A stretch of 64,000 nt of DNA, taken from assembly GCF_002499975.2 (NCBI RefSeq), contig NZ_CP052766.1, positions 1,426,001 through 1,490,000 on the forward strand, given 5' to 3'. Both the position numbers and the translations under genes were made by a program. Source of the stretch: Alteromonas pelagimontana. Lineage in GTDB: Bacteria > Pseudomonadota > Gammaproteobacteria > Enterobacterales > Alteromonadaceae. Under the pieces are notes generated by a model that had not been told where the DNA came from, ran no database searches, and saw nothing but the letters and a program-made list of their open reading frames with translations. Shown piece by piece: positions 1 through 9,308 of the stretch (its first letter is position 1; the number at the start of each line of letters is the position of its first letter).

Positions 1-786
1 CACGCCACTCATCACGCTGATCATTGCTGCGGGTATAAAACCAATAATGGGCCCAAGATTAGGAATAAAGGAAAGCAGCGCTGCAATAATCCCTAATATT
101 AACGCTAAATCAACGCCCAGCGCCCATAAACCTCCAGTGGTCAGTATGCCAACTAAAATCATAGAAGCAATTTTCGCAACAAACCATCCTGTTAGCGCAG
201 ATCCACATCCATTAAGCACCTCCCGAACTCTCTGCCGATGTATTGGAGGAACAAGCGTTACAGCACCATTAATATAACCCTTAGGATTAACTGCAAGAAA
301 TAGCCCGAGAAAAAGCGCAAAAATGAAATTTCCAATTCCATTTATGGCTGAATAAAAGAACCCGGAAACTGCGTTTACTATCGTACTGACTTTCGGATCA
401 TACGAGCTTAAATCTTTTACATTGTCGTTGAGCTGATCTGTCCAGTGTAGATCAGAGATTTGTTCCTGAATATAATCGACAGCCTGAGGCAAACGATCGG
501 TTAACTCACTAGCCTGGGCGGCAACTTTTGGCGCGGTGTATCCGAAGAAAAGACCAAGTAATAAAAAAGGCGCGATAATGGTTACCGGAAGCCAGATTTT
601 GGTCGAAACGTTAGTTTTCTTTCCTAACCAATTCGCTGAACCTCGAAACAGCACTGCAATTAACATCCCGCCAAACAAGGTTAATACTATTTTTCCACTA
701 TGTACCAGCGCCCATACCAGAAGCACGACAAGCGCAGCGGTACTGGCTTGGATAAAAGTACGCTTCGCCAGCAGTTTGGTATTCAT
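1..786 (-). CDS. AI-2E / PerM family membrane transporter, 3' part outside window
   Basis: The first 262 codons of a polytopic membrane protein that runs off the left edge. The reverse-strand reading frame stays open and carries the motif SFIPNLGPIIGFIPA near the cut, typical of the AI-2E transporter (UPF0118/PerM) family. Hydrophobic segments follow the start, then comes a polar periplasmic-type stretch, then more hydrophobic segments, as usual for the family. I chose the ATG at 786 because AAGGA precedes it at good spacing; an in-frame ATG at 828 lacks a ribosome site. The substrate cannot be told from sequence: family members have been linked to autoinducer-2, Na+/H+ exchange or other solutes. 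It stands alone, with about 1 kb of non-coding DNA upstream. Confidence 0.85.
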   Translation of the reverse strand, partial: MNTKLLAKRTFIQASTAALVVLLVWALVHSGKIVLTLFGGMLIAVLFRGSANWLGKKTNVSTKIWLPVTIIAPFLLLGLFFGYTAPKVAAQASELTDRLPQAVDYIQEQISDLHWTDQLNDNVKDLSSYDPKVSTIVNAVSGFFYSAINGIGNFIFALFLGLFLAVNPKGYINGAVTLVPPIHRQRVREVLNGCGSALTGWFVAKIASMILVGILTTGGLWALGVDLALILGIIAALLSFIPNLGPIIGFIPAAMISVMSGV

Positions 787-1818
787 ATAATTCCTTAAAT
801 AACGCGAAAATCTGCGTGTTCTGGCCATAATACTAACCCGCTTTGATGCGTGATCAGCTCAGAAATAGAGGATCCATCTGATCAAGGTGGATTAGTATAA
901 GATGCTGTCTCCACCACAGTTATTTCAATGCATATTGCGTAGCCCCAGTACCAGAATGACGGCAGACAGGCGTTAACGTAGCATGTTTACTTCAGTAAAC
1001 CTCGCTTGGATCGGTATTCCTTAAGCAATCGCATCTATAGGCGGCCAACTAAATGCTTGACTGCACGTCATCCCAGGGAACAAACCGTCCGAATTTTTCC
1101 ACACCGTTTCAGGTGCGAGACGAATGCTATTGTTAACTACACCAAAAAAGCCCGTTTTCTCCAGCGGCAAAGTTCTTTGCCGCATCCCATTGATCATCCG
1201 GATGACAGATCGTGGATATTTTATTAAACAGTAAGTGAAAGTTTCTTAGTCGCACTTCTGGAGCGCAGTGCTCCAGCAGAGCCATCAGGGATGATTTTAT
1301 GGCGTTTCGGATAAGAAACTTTTACATGATTTCACAGCTGTTCGTCTTTCGCTCACTCATGCGGTTGCCCTCATACGGAGGGGACTCACATCATTTTTCA
1401 CCTGACGAGCTACTTAAATGAGACTGCCATCGTCCATGCTGCTTCTCAAGTCGATGTAAGTTTTACTTTCATAGCTCAATTACTATCGAAAATATTTCAG
1501 ATCACAGCAACAGTCTGCCCGCAGCTTATCTCCGCGTGAACATGCGTGTGTTCAGCCGTATTTTCGCTTAGTCGTCACTGCAGGCCGGGTTGTCTATTGC
1601 TAAGCGGTTGTACTGATCCCTATTTAATGTTTAGCGGAATCTATACGAACAGCTGAGCATCATCGATTTTCTATTCTTTTACACGCCGCGTTAAGAAACC
1701 GGGTTAGGTAACTGAAAAAATACAGTTGAAGAGACGCTTTGTATGAATGCTTGCGATAATTGGTTAATTATTAGATGTAAAACCGGTTAAATATAAAAAA
1801 GAGCCCGTTTAAAAGCAT
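787..1818. other. 1-kb non-coding region with one structured repeat
   Basis: No convincing gene is seen. The only clear structure is the dispersed palindromic repeat at 1224-1370. A 73-codon open frame at 1006-1227 has no ribosome site and no recognisable protein character. The segment just before 1819 is AT-rich and probably holds the promoter of the next gene. Confidence 0.5.
1224..1370 (+). repeat. Dispersed structured repeat, copy A
   Basis: About 147 bp, closely matching copy D at 44634-44780 (both begin TTAAACAnTAAGTGAAAG and end GCGGTTGCCCT). Within it, AGTTTCTTAG at 1239-1248 pairs with CTAAGAAACT-like sequence ending at 1320 (GGATAAGAAACT), and an inner hairpin CTGGAGC/GCTCCAG lies at 1257-1275. 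The inner loop differs from copy D while the stem is kept. Truncated copies lie at 2401-2437 and 5661-5760 in the opposite orientation. Confidence 0.8.
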
Positions 1819-2286
1819 ATGAACATATTCGTATTAGATACTGACATTGAAAAGTGCGCTCAATACCATTGCGATCAACACGTAGTAAAAATGATCTTAG
1901 AAAGTGTTCAGTTACTGTGCACGGCATTAAATAAAAAAGGGTTTTCTACCCCCTATAAATCCACTCATGTTAAGCACCCTTGCGTGTATTGGGTAGAAGA
2001 GTCGTATGATAATTTTCAGTGGCTCTGCAATCTTACTCTGGCACTCAACGCTGAATACCAGTACCGCTACGAAAAAGCACAAGGCCACAAATCTATCGCA
2101 GTACTTAATGAAATAAGAGATCTGCGTTATTCCAGCAAGGGACTTAGCCCTTTCGCACAAGCAATGCCAGACGAATATAAAGTTAAAGACGATCCTGTAA
2201 GCGCCTATCGTCAATTTTACATTGGCGAAAAAGCGCACTTTGCGAAATGGACTAAACGAAAAATGCCTGATTGGTTTAAGGTTTAA
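1819..2286 (+). CDS. Conserved phage-type protein of unknown function
   Basis: A 155-residue soluble protein. I recognise the general pattern of a family common in phages and scattered bacteria: MNIFVLDTD at the start, HCDQHVVKMILE at about residues 18-29, an aromatic NFQWLC segment near 65-70, a Tyr/Arg segment (YQYRYEKA), and a C-terminal basic tail with WTKRKMPDWF. I do not know its function, and no catalytic residues can be assigned safely, although the conserved Asp, Cys and His at the N terminus could bind metal. It is flanked by non-coding DNA with repeat remnants on both sides, so it is a stand-alone, perhaps mobile-element-derived, gene. The ATG at 1819 has no strong ribosome site. 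Confidence 0.7.
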   Translation: MNIFVLDTDIEKCAQYHCDQHVVKMILESVQLLCTALNKKGFSTPYKSTHVKHPCVYWVEESYDNFQWLCNLTLALNAEYQYRYEKAQGHKSIAVLNEIRDLRYSSKGLSPFAQAMPDEYKVKDDPVSAYRQFYIGEKAHFAKWTKRKMPDWFKV

Positions 2287-2728
2287 CGGCCCATTATGTA
2301 ATTAACTGGTATTGTTAAGCAGTAACTTTAGTCCTGATAATTTGTATTCCGCTTACTCAACATAATCCGCTATCGCAGGCGTAATCCCGCTTTTGCATCA
2401 GGGCAACCGCATGAATGAGCAAAAAACCATCAGCTGAGAAAAATTTTGACTATTTCACCCCGACCTTTGCATCCGCAATAATGAACTGGCCAACGGTACC
2501 TTCTTCGCGAAATAAGCATCTCGGACGGCGGCTTATGTTTCTAAATCAAACACTGAAATGACCCAACCGCACCCGCGATCAGTACATATTCTAACCAGGA
2601 TGATTTGCAGCCCTGTGCCAACACAGTGAACGCTAATCACCCGCTTTACATTAATCAACTGTATGTGGCTTTTTGCAATTCGGGCTTCTGAATACCTAAC
2701 CTACGCTTTTGCTTACAAAGGATATTTT
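2287..2728. other. Non-coding region with repeat remnant
   Basis: No gene is supported. The segment 2401-2437 matches the tail of the dispersed repeat in inverted orientation; the rest shows nothing recognisable. The end contains the ribosome site of the next gene. Confidence 0.5.
2401..2437 (-). repeat. Tail fragment of dispersed repeat, copy B
   Basis: Read on the minus strand this 37-bp piece matches the last part of copies A and D (GCTGATGG, then GCTCATTCATGCGGTTGCCC). The hairpin-bearing head of the repeat is missing. Confidence 0.6.
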
Positions 2729-3004
2729 ATGATTCGTTCATTAGTGCTCAGTACGTTATCTCTTCCGTTATTGGCTTGCAGCGCTACAACGTCTTCTCCA
2801 GAGGAAAGCCCGCAACGTTCTCAAAGCGCCGATAGTCGCCAATCTGCTTCACAGACGCAGGAAGGCGGCGCCTACCATGAAGAGCGCGTACAAATTGAAG
2901 CTTGCAAGCAGGCAAGATTTGAACTTGTTGAAGCGCAAACGAAAAACGATAGCGACGAGATTGAAGCCGCCGAAATGAACATTGAAGAAGCTTGTATTCA
3001 TTAA
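2729..3004 (+). CDS. Small putative lipoprotein
   Basis: A 91-residue protein. I chose the ATG at 2729 rather than an upstream one at 2663 because AAAGGA lies 6 nt before it and because it begins directly with a lipoprotein signal: MIRS, a hydrophobic stretch, then the lipobox LLAC with Cys at about residue 17. The mature part is polar and low in complexity (Ser, Gln, Glu), ends in an acidic helix and holds two further Cys residues. No family is recognised. It was probably exported and acylated. It is the first of three adjacent lipoprotein genes (with 3206 and 3808), each spaced too far apart to be a tight operon. Confidence 0.65.
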   Translation: MIRSLVLSTLSLPLLACSATTSSPEESPQRSQSADSRQSASQTQEGGAYHEERVQIEACKQARFELVEAQTKNDSDEIEAAEMNIEEACIH

Positions 3005-3205
3005 GTGATACTATAATGAACGTCATGCCGCCAGGTGTTTACCGGTAACACTGATCCGCATTGATGTGAATTGATGTCGCGATAGACACATCATAACAAA
3101 GCCGTTCCTGCTGAAGTTGCAATTGCAGCAGGCCTCAGCAAAAAATTCCGCTGCTACTGTTGCGCGTTATCATTTATGCTTATCAAAACATTGTCAGGTC
3201 GTTAC

Positions 3206-3586
3206 ATGAAAGTCATTTTGACTGCGTTATTTATTTGTTCTCTGGTCGGCTGTAGTGCTTTTCAAAGTGATTCATCAGAATCTGCATCGAAAGGCGATTT
3301 AAAACAACAAGCTTTAAAGGAAATTGATGTGTTGGCTTGCTTGGACGATGGGGGCGTTATTACTAAAGTTTGCCGTTTGGGAATGCCAGCTTGTGTAAAA
3401 ACATTCAGTGATGCAGGTCAAAGCTGTAAAGATCATTCAGAGTGTGAAGGGCGCTGTTTACGCCAATCAGAGTTTGTCGATGCAGGTACCATCACCACCG
3501 GCTTTTGCAGTCAGAACAATGACCCATGCGGCTGTTCGCAACCCATTGTCAAGGGCATTGCACAACCCACAATATGCATAGATTAG
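3206..3586 (+). CDS. Cysteine-rich putative lipoprotein
   Basis: A 126-residue protein. The start at 3206 is preferred over 3176 since it places a lipoprotein signal at the very N terminus: MKVILTALF, hydrophobic core, lipobox LVGC with Cys at about residue 16; CAGG lies upstream. The mature part has about ten Cys residues in closely spaced groups (CRLGMPAC, CKDHSECEGRC, CSQNNDPCGC), which suggests a disulfide-stabilised extracytoplasmic domain. No family is assigned. The neighbouring gene downstream is another lipoprotein, an M1 peptidase. Confidence 0.65.
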   Translation: MKVILTALFICSLVGCSAFQSDSSESASKGDLKQQALKEIDVLACLDDGGVITKVCRLGMPACVKTFSDAGQSCKDHSECEGRCLRQSEFVDAGTITTGFCSQNNDPCGCSQPIVKGIAQPTICID

Positions 3587-3807
3587 GCGTTGAAATTCTG
3601 CACTTTTACGTTTAAGTCATCTAGTTATCCCTCGCCATCCCAGGTTATCCACAGTCGGTAAAAAATGGACTGGAAAAAGCTGGGTATCGACAGCGATCCT
3701 GCTAAATAGTGAGTTAGCCGAATAAAGGTTGTAGACGCTGTGGTAAATTGTCCACTATCCCAACTACATAATAATAAGGCGTTGTACTCGCTACTACTGG
3801 AACTTAT

Positions 3808-5541
3808 ATGGCTAAAAGAATTCTTGCTCTTTTTACAGGCTTGGCGCTACTTGGCGGCTGCACTGCGCATGGCAACTCACAAACTGTAAAAGCGGAAAGC
3901 AAAAAAGAACTTTCCACCGCTTATACATTAAAAAGCGGCGGCGACATCGAACCTCTGCAGAAAAATCTCACGATCAGTCATGCTGATCTTTCGTTTTCTT
4001 TTGATTTTGACAGCGAAATATTATTTGGCTTAACCGCGCTGACATTGCATAGCGATACACAGCAACAGGGGCTATCTGTAGACTTGGATACCCGCTTTGC
4101 CATTGAAAAGCTGTGGGTAAACGATACGTTGTTACCGCCTTCAAAATACAGCAATTCAGACGGACAAGTATTCATTGCACAGGATCAACTATTCACCTTT
4201 CCCGCTACGCTAAAAATTCAGTATTCTGGACATCCACGAACGCCGATACGCGCGCCGTGGGATGGCGGCGTAATGTGGGAAAAAACGCCTTCTGGCGCGC
4301 CTTGGCTTGCTACTGCAGTGCAAGGCGAAGGGTGTGACTTGTTCTGGCCTTGCATTGATCAACCGTTCGGCGAGCCCGCGACTGTTGATTTAAGAATAAC
4401 GGTCCCCAAAGGATTAGTGGCCGCAAGTAACGGCAAATTGGTTGAGGTAATTAAAAAGGAGGATGCAGACACCTTTCATTGGCAGACGGTTTCGTTACAC
4501 AATACCTATGGCATTGCTTTGAACATTGCCCCCTACGAAGTGATGACCACTGAATTTACCAGCATCTACGGCAACCATTTTCCTATCACCTATTACCATT
4601 TGCCTGGCGACACCAAACAAATTAAAGCGTTGTTTGATGAGCTTCCGCAAATGATCACTTTTTTTGAACGCATGATTGGCCCCTATCCTTTTGGCGAAGA
4701 AAAAGTGGGTATTGTGCAAACGCCGCATCTGGGCATGGAACATCAAACTATCAATGCCTACGGTAACGACTATAAAAAGGACGAGTACGGTTATGACTGG
4801 CTAATGCAGCATGAATTTTCTCATGAGTGGTTCGGCAATCAGCTTACCAATGACGACTGGGACCATATGTGGCTTCATGAAGGACTTGGAAGCTACATGC
4901 AGCCGCTTTATGCTCAGTATCTTCATGGTGACCTTGCCTATATGTCTAGCCTGAATAATCAGCGCAAAGGGATTATCAACCAGCATCCGATTGTCAGCAA
5001 TAAACGTCTTAAAGAAGAAGATGTATATGAAAACGGGCCTGGACTGGATATTTACTATAAAGGCTCTTGGGTGATGCATACTTTACGTTACCTGATAGGC
5101 GACGACGCATTTTTCCGTTCGGTAAAAGAGATTGTCTACGGCACGCCCGCTCCCAAGCCCGGCAATTTTTCACCCGTATTTAAAAATACCCAGGACTTTA
5201 TCGATATTGTAAACCGCAATACCGGGCAGGACTTGGACTGGTTTTTTGATGTCTACCTGTACCACGCGCCGTTACCGAAGTTACTGGTCACCAGAACCGA
5301 TACCAGCGTAACATTTGCGTGGCAAACTGATAGCGGCCTCCCCTTTCCCATGCCATTGGAGGTAAGCGTAAATGGAAAAGTTCACACTCTTGATCTAAGT
5401 AGCCCGCAGCAGTTACCTATTACTCCTATAGATACTGTTATAGCGGACCCTGCTTCTAAAGTTTTGCGTTATGAGCAACGCTATGTAGATTTTAAAGAGT
5501 ACGAAGCACTTAAGAAAAAGAAGCTAGCTGAAAAGAAATAG
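3808..5541 (+). CDS. M1-family metallo-aminopeptidase, lipoprotein
   Basis: 577 residues. The N terminus is a lipoprotein signal (lipobox LGGC, Cys about residue 18), so the enzyme should be anchored outside the cytoplasm. A beta-rich N-terminal domain is followed by a gluzincin catalytic domain: HEFSH with H335, E336 and H339, and the third zinc ligand E358 in WLHEG. The substrate-binding motif usually written GAMEN is here LGMEH (309-312). It lacks the long C-terminal helical domain of PepN and so belongs to the shorter M1 group. It should release N-terminal residues from peptides taken up from the environment. It is monocistronic, with a short GC-rich inverted repeat just after the stop. 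Confidence 0.88.
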   Translation: MAKRILALFTGLALLGGCTAHGNSQTVKAESKKELSTAYTLKSGGDIEPLQKNLTISHADLSFSFDFDSEILFGLTALTLHSDTQQQGLSVDLDTRFAIEKLWVNDTLLPPSKYSNSDGQVFIAQDQLFTFPATLKIQYSGHPRTPIRAPWDGGVMWEKTPSGAPWLATAVQGEGCDLFWPCIDQPFGEPATVDLRITVPKGLVAASNGKLVEVIKKEDADTFHWQTVSLHNTYGIALNIAPYEVMTTEFTSIYGNHFPITYYHLPGDTKQIKALFDELPQMITFFERMIGPYPFGEEKVGIVQTPHLGMEHQTINAYGNDYKKDEYGYDWLMQHEFSHEWFGNQLTNDDWDHMWLHEGLGSYMQPLYAQYLHGDLAYMSSLNNQRKGIINQHPIVSNKRLKEEDVYENGPGLDIYYKGSWVMHTLRYLIGDDAFFRSVKEIVYGTPAPKPGNFSPVFKNTQDFIDIVNRNTGQDLDWFFDVYLYHAPLPKLLVTRTDTSVTFAWQTDSGLPFPMPLEVSVNGKVHTLDLSSPQQLPITPIDTVIADPASKVLRYEQRYVDFKEYEALKKKKLAEKK

Positions 5542-6189
5542 CGCCACGCTTAGCGCTGGCTTCCGGCCAGCGCTAAGTAACGTCGAACCGCATCAAGAAG
5601 TGATCAGCGTAGAGAAAGCAGAAAGTGTAATGAAAGACACATTCATGAACGGATACCTTAGGGCAAGTGCATGAATGAGTGAAAATTCAGCAGTCTCAGG
5701 GTATAAGCAAAGTATACATGCTCCAGAAGCTCGGCTAAGAAATCTTCACTTATCGCTTAAAATTATTCGCGATTTATCCCTGAGGGGTGGTACCTGACCG
5801 TTCCCGAAATTGCTATGCAGAAAAAGGGATCCGTTGAGCGTAGCCGCCCCGCTTCCTATAGTAAAAGCTCATATTCAAGGAAACCCGCCTCACAGATAAG
5901 TTGGCGTTTTACCAATCGCCACAACGTGTTAACAAAGTGTTTTATTAATGATGATTTTATTGATGATTATTATTATAACTATGTTATATTTTTACTGTTG
6001 AAGGTGTCACTTACCACTGCTTTGGCTATCTTATTGCGATAGGCAAATGAGTGAACATTGTGGAAGCGCAGTAAAAAACGAATTTATAACCACTTCTGAT
6101 GTCTTAAAGGAAATGCTTTACTTTATCGTCTAAAGAGGCGACACGGATAACAGGAAGTTCTGTACCTAATTACACGCAAAGGTATGTTT
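5542..6189. other. Non-coding region with degraded repeat
   Basis: Just after the aminopeptidase stop, AGCGCTGGC...GCCAGCGCT at about 5551-5574 forms a hairpin that could end transcription, without a long T run. A degraded copy of the dispersed repeat follows (5661-5760). A 75-codon open frame at 5815-6042 covers very AT-rich DNA and lacks protein character; I do not call it. The remainder probably holds the promoter of 6190. Confidence 0.45.
5661..5760 (-). repeat. Degraded dispersed repeat, copy C
   Basis: Read on the minus strand it begins like copies A and D (GATAAGTGAAGATTTCTTAGCCGAGCTTCTGGAGCAT in spirit, seen at 5725-5757) and ends with the CACTCATTCATGCACTTGCCCT tail. The middle of the element has diverged and the inner hairpin is broken. 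Confidence 0.6.
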
Positions 6190-6537
6190 ATGTCAGTCTA
6201 TTTATCTGCTGTTGTTTTTGTAGTTGTCGCTTTTACCATTTTTTATTTATGGGTTATGCGTTCGCAGTGTTTTAACAGACCTTCCCATGTGCTTCTCGAT
6301 GTAGATGACTTCATCACTATTCGTCATAATGCTCTTTCCCGCTATTTTACGGGCTTTGCGATGCTGGTACAAAAGGGGCATATCAGTAAAATTGAAGTTT
6401 CAGATGAGTGTCTTACTCTTATTACCGACGGCAATAACGCTATCGAAATTTGGTTGTCCCAGCGGTTCATTGGCCCTAACGCCAGCTACGCCAGAACCCT
6501 GTTCCCAGAAGCCGAGTTTACGCGTTCCTGTACCTGA
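6190..6537 (+). CDS. Small membrane-anchored protein, unknown function
   Basis: A 115-residue protein with one N-terminal hydrophobic segment (about residues 3-22) followed by a soluble domain of about 90 residues with no recognised family. I chose the ATG at 6190: AAAGG lies 7 nt before it, whereas the ATG at 6184 is too close to that site. The gene ends 21 nt before the macro-domain gene and is likely cotranscribed with it. The function is not known. Confidence 0.55.
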   Translation: MSVYLSAVVFVVVAFTIFYLWVMRSQCFNRPSHVLLDVDDFITIRHNALSRYFTGFAMLVQKGHISKIEVSDECLTLITDGNNAIEIWLSQRFIGPNASYARTLFPEAEFTRSCT

Positions 6538-6558
6538 TTCTTAATCGAGAGGTCATAA

Positions 6559-7059
6559 GTGGCAACAATCCATCTGCAAACGGCAGATATCACCACGTTA
6601 CACGTTGATGCGATAGTCAATGCCGCCAATAGCAGTCTGTTGGGCGGTGGCGGTGTTGATGGTGCCATTCATAGAGCAGCAGGGCCGGAACTGCTGGAAT
6701 TTTGCAAATCGTTGAATGGGTGTACAACTGGTGATGCTAAAATTACTCCGGGTTTTAACTTACCGGCTCAATTTATTATTCACACTGTAGGCCCGGTATG
6801 GAAGGGCGGCAAGCAAAACGAGGCGCAACTTCTTTCAAGCTGTTACAGTCGCTGTCTGGATCTGGCCGAAGAAAACCAACTCTCTTCTATTGCCTTTCCT
6901 GCAATAAGCTGTGGCATTTACGGTTATCCGACCGATCAAGCGTGTCAGGTCGCCCTAACCGCAATTCAACACAGGCTCCCTCAGTTGAAAAGCATCCAGG
7001 ATATTTATCTGGTTTGCTTTAATGAAGAACTTTACCAGCAATACACCCACCTGCTCTAG
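6559..7059 (+). CDS. Macro-domain protein (ADP-ribose / O-acetyl-ADP-ribose hydrolase type)
   Basis: 166 residues, one complete macro domain. The sequence has the hallmark [20 protein letters not shown] segment near residues 17-36, where the Asn and the glycine loop bind ADP-ribose, and the second phosphate loop SCGIYGYP near residues 113-120. This is the YmdB-like group, whose members hydrolyse O-acetyl-ADP-ribose or remove ADP-ribose from targets in the cytoplasm. The start is GTG at 6559 with GAGAGG before it. It follows the small membrane protein at 6190 closely. The exact substrate cannot be told from sequence. Confidence 0.88.
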   Translation: MATIHLQTADITTLHVDAIVNAANSSLLGGGGVDGAIHRAAGPELLEFCKSLNGCTTGDAKITPGFNLPAQFIIHTVGPVWKGGKQNEAQLLSSCYSRCLDLAEENQLSSIAFPAISCGIYGYPTDQACQVALTAIQHRLPQLKSIQDIYLVCFNEELYQQYTHLL

Positions 7060-7290
7060 CATTTGCGCGTACGATATCGGATGAGGGCCCGTATTCGTAC
7101 AATTGTGGTGCAACCACCGAGCAGGTTTACACTCTCGCAACAACGCATTTACTCATTTGTTTAAATCTGTAAAGTAGACGATACCTCGTAACCTATTATG
7201 TCTGAACAGGAATATGTATGACCCCCTGCGTCAAACTAGCCTACCACGTATAATCCTCGCCTGATTCACTGATTCATTTTTCCCTTTCTT

Positions 7291-7953
7291 ATGCATAAAA
7301 CAAATCATAGTGTTCTTGAAGACATTTTCGCCCTTGTGTGCGCCGGCTTGTTTGTTGCTTTCGGGGTGCACCTGTTCCAATCTCAGGATTTAATGATTGG
7401 AGGAGCGGCAGGTTTGGCGTTGTTAAGTACCTACGCATTTGATCTGGATTTCGGCATGCTGTTTTTTTTGATTAATCTCCCGTTTTACGCTCTGGCGTGG
7501 ACGCGAATCAGTAAGCGTTTTACTATCAATACCTTCATTTCTGTATCCACTGTATCGCTGCTGACGGAACTGATTCCGAGGTTTGTGGATATCGGTAGTG
7601 CCAACCCGTTCTTCGCTGCAGTTTTCGGTGGCATCTTAATTGGCGTAGGAATGTTGATTATGTTTCGCCATACGTCAAGCTTAGGGGGGGTGGGGATTCT
7701 GGCGTATTTTCTTCAGTCTCGCTATGGGATTCGTGCGGGATCATTTCAGTTGTTGGTAGACAGCATTATACTTACCAGTGCCTTAATTTTTATCGCCTGG
7801 CCGCTGGTACTGGTTTCTGTACTCGCCGCTTTTTGTCTGAATATGGTGATATCGCTTAACCACCGGCCAGAACGCTATACATTACCTACTCGCGTAAAAG
7901 CCGAAACTGGCGAGGCTGAGATTGCGTCTGACATGCATCCACAAAACAGCTAA
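7291..7953 (+). CDS. YitT/DUF161-family integral membrane protein
   Basis: 220 residues with about five to six hydrophobic segments spaced as in the YitT (DUF161) family: the early motif DLMIGGAAGLALL, then GGILIGVGMLIMFRH and GGVGILAYFLQSRYG in the middle. It lacks the C-terminal soluble DUF2179 domain that many family members have. The biochemical role of the family is unknown. No clear ribosome site precedes the ATG. The gene is followed at once by a strong hairpin terminator that it shares with the convergent nag operon. Confidence 0.75.
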   Translation: MHKTNHSVLEDIFALVCAGLFVAFGVHLFQSQDLMIGGAAGLALLSTYAFDLDFGMLFFLINLPFYALAWTRISKRFTINTFISVSTVSLLTELIPRFVDIGSANPFFAAVFGGILIGVGMLIMFRHTSSLGGVGILAYFLQSRYGIRAGSFQLLVDSIILTSALIFIAWPLVLVSVLAAFCLNMVISLNHRPERYTLPTRVKAETGEAEIASDMHPQNS

Positions 7954-7962
7954 ATTTATAGC

Positions 7963-7988
7963 AAAGGCCTACTCTTGTAGGCCTTTTT
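7963..7988. terminator. Bidirectional rho-independent terminator
   Basis: A perfect stem, AAAGGCCTA / TAGGCCTTT with a 6-nt loop, followed by T residues on the plus strand. It lies between the convergent YitT gene and nagP, 2 nt after the nagP stop, so it can end both transcripts. Confidence 0.85.
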
Positions 7989-7989
7989 A

Positions 7990-9303
7990 TTACCAGCTAC
8001 GTTTTTTGTAGCCTGTCATGCCATACCAACCCATCGCTGCATAACCCACCAACAGTAATGCGTAAGCTTCTTTTTGACCGGCGATATTAGCCAACCCACC
8101 ATATACCAGGGGCAATATTGCTCCCCCCGCAATTCCCATTATTAACAATGCTGAGCCACGAGCAGTGAACTTACCTAAATCGGCTAACGCCAGTGGCCAA
8201 ATAGCTGGCCAGCACATTGCGTTAGCCAATCCAAGTAAAGCAATGCAGGCAACGGAATCAGGCACGGCAGGAACCCCGAAGTTGGACCAAAGTAAGTCTG
8301 AAATAACCGTTGTGTTGTCACTGGCAAACAAGATGCACACTGTGAGTATCAGCCCTAAGGCTGCTGATGCACACAAAGCGCGGTTTTGCGTAAGCACTTT
8401 GGGTATTAAAACTAAACCCAGTAAATATCCCATTACCATGGCCGCCATCGTGTAGGCGGTAAGACTGGTAACGTTACTAATGCCAATGGACGATCCATAT
8501 AATCCAATAGTGTCGCCAGCAATTACTTCCACTCCAACATAAAAGAATAACGCTAGGGCGCCTAGTACCAGTTGTGGGTAGCGCAGAATACTCTCGTGAC
8601 TGGGTACGTCGCTGGGTGCTTCTTCGCGAATAGCTGGCAGGTTTACCTTGAATAACGCAGCCGCGAGTACCAGCATCGCAATGGCCATTCCAACATAAGG
8701 CACAATGACTTTTTGCGCCATTTCAGTAACAGTCGCTGTGCGGGCAGCATCGTTCATTGCATCCACACTGGCTTTACTGACATCAGGAAAGTCTGACAGT
8801 ATTAGGAGAGTAAATAATATCGGAGCAAGCACACCAGCAGCTTTGTTGAGCAATCCCATCACCGCAATTCGCGCGGCTGCAGATTCATGAGGCCCGATTC
8901 TAACGATATACGGATTCGATGCGGTTTGTAAAATTGTCAGCCCCGAGCCAACAACGAACTGCGCCAATAGGAAAATCGAAAAATAATGAGTTTTAGCTGC
9001 GGGAACAAATAGTAATAATCCCAGTGCCACCAATCCTAATCCAATCACCATTCCCTTTTGATATCCGGTTTTATCCAATATCCACGACATGGGCAGTGCC
9101 ATCACCACGTAAGCGATGTAAAAACAAAAAGCAACAAACAGCGCTTGTATTTCGCTCAAATCACAGATGATCTGCAAGAACGGGATAAGCGCGCCATTTA
9201 ACCAGGTGATAAAGCCAAAGATAAAAAATAATGTACCAATAGCTATCATGGGGACCAGCGCGCTGGTCGGTTCAGAACGTGATGGGGTAACGGTGGTTGT
9301 CAT
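7990..9303 (-). CDS. nagP: N-acetylglucosamine transporter, MFS family (NagP type)
   Basis: 437 residues, 12 hydrophobic segments, of the FucP/NagP branch of the major facilitator superfamily. FFIFGFITWLNGALIPFLQ near the start is characteristic. In Alteromonadales this protein imports free GlcNAc across the inner membrane in place of a PTS. I start at the ATG at 9303, which has CAAGGAG before it; an upstream in-frame ATG lies inside nagA. It is the last gene of the operon nagK-nagB-nagA-nagP, 5 nt after the nagA stop, and is followed by a terminator. Regulation is expected through the NagR box upstream of nagK. Confidence 0.9.
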   Translation of the reverse strand: MTTTVTPSRSEPTSALVPMIAIGTLFFIFGFITWLNGALIPFLQIICDLSEIQALFVAFCFYIAYVVMALPMSWILDKTGYQKGMVIGLGLVALGLLLFVPAAKTHYFSIFLLAQFVVGSGLTILQTASNPYIVRIGPHESAAARIAVMGLLNKAAGVLAPILFTLLILSDFPDVSKASVDAMNDAARTATVTEMAQKVIVPYVGMAIAMLVLAAALFKVNLPAIREEAPSDVPSHESILRYPQLVLGALALFFYVGVEVIAGDTIGLYGSSIGISNVTSLTAYTMAAMVMGYLLGLVLIPKVLTQNRALCASAALGLILTVCILFASDNTTVISDLLWSNFGVPAVPDSVACIALLGLANAMCWPAIWPLALADLGKFTARGSALLIMGIAGGAILPLVYGGLANIAGQKEAYALLLVGYAAMGWYGMTGYKKRSW

Positions 9304-9308
9304 ACAAA

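Noticed and set aside
1006..1227. 73-codon open frame
   Set aside because: No ribosome site, odd composition rich in Arg, and it runs into the dispersed repeat; not a credible gene.
5815..6042. 75-codon open frame
   Set aside because: Its second half is a very AT-rich stretch giving runs of Asp/Tyr, with no start signal; better read as promoter DNA.
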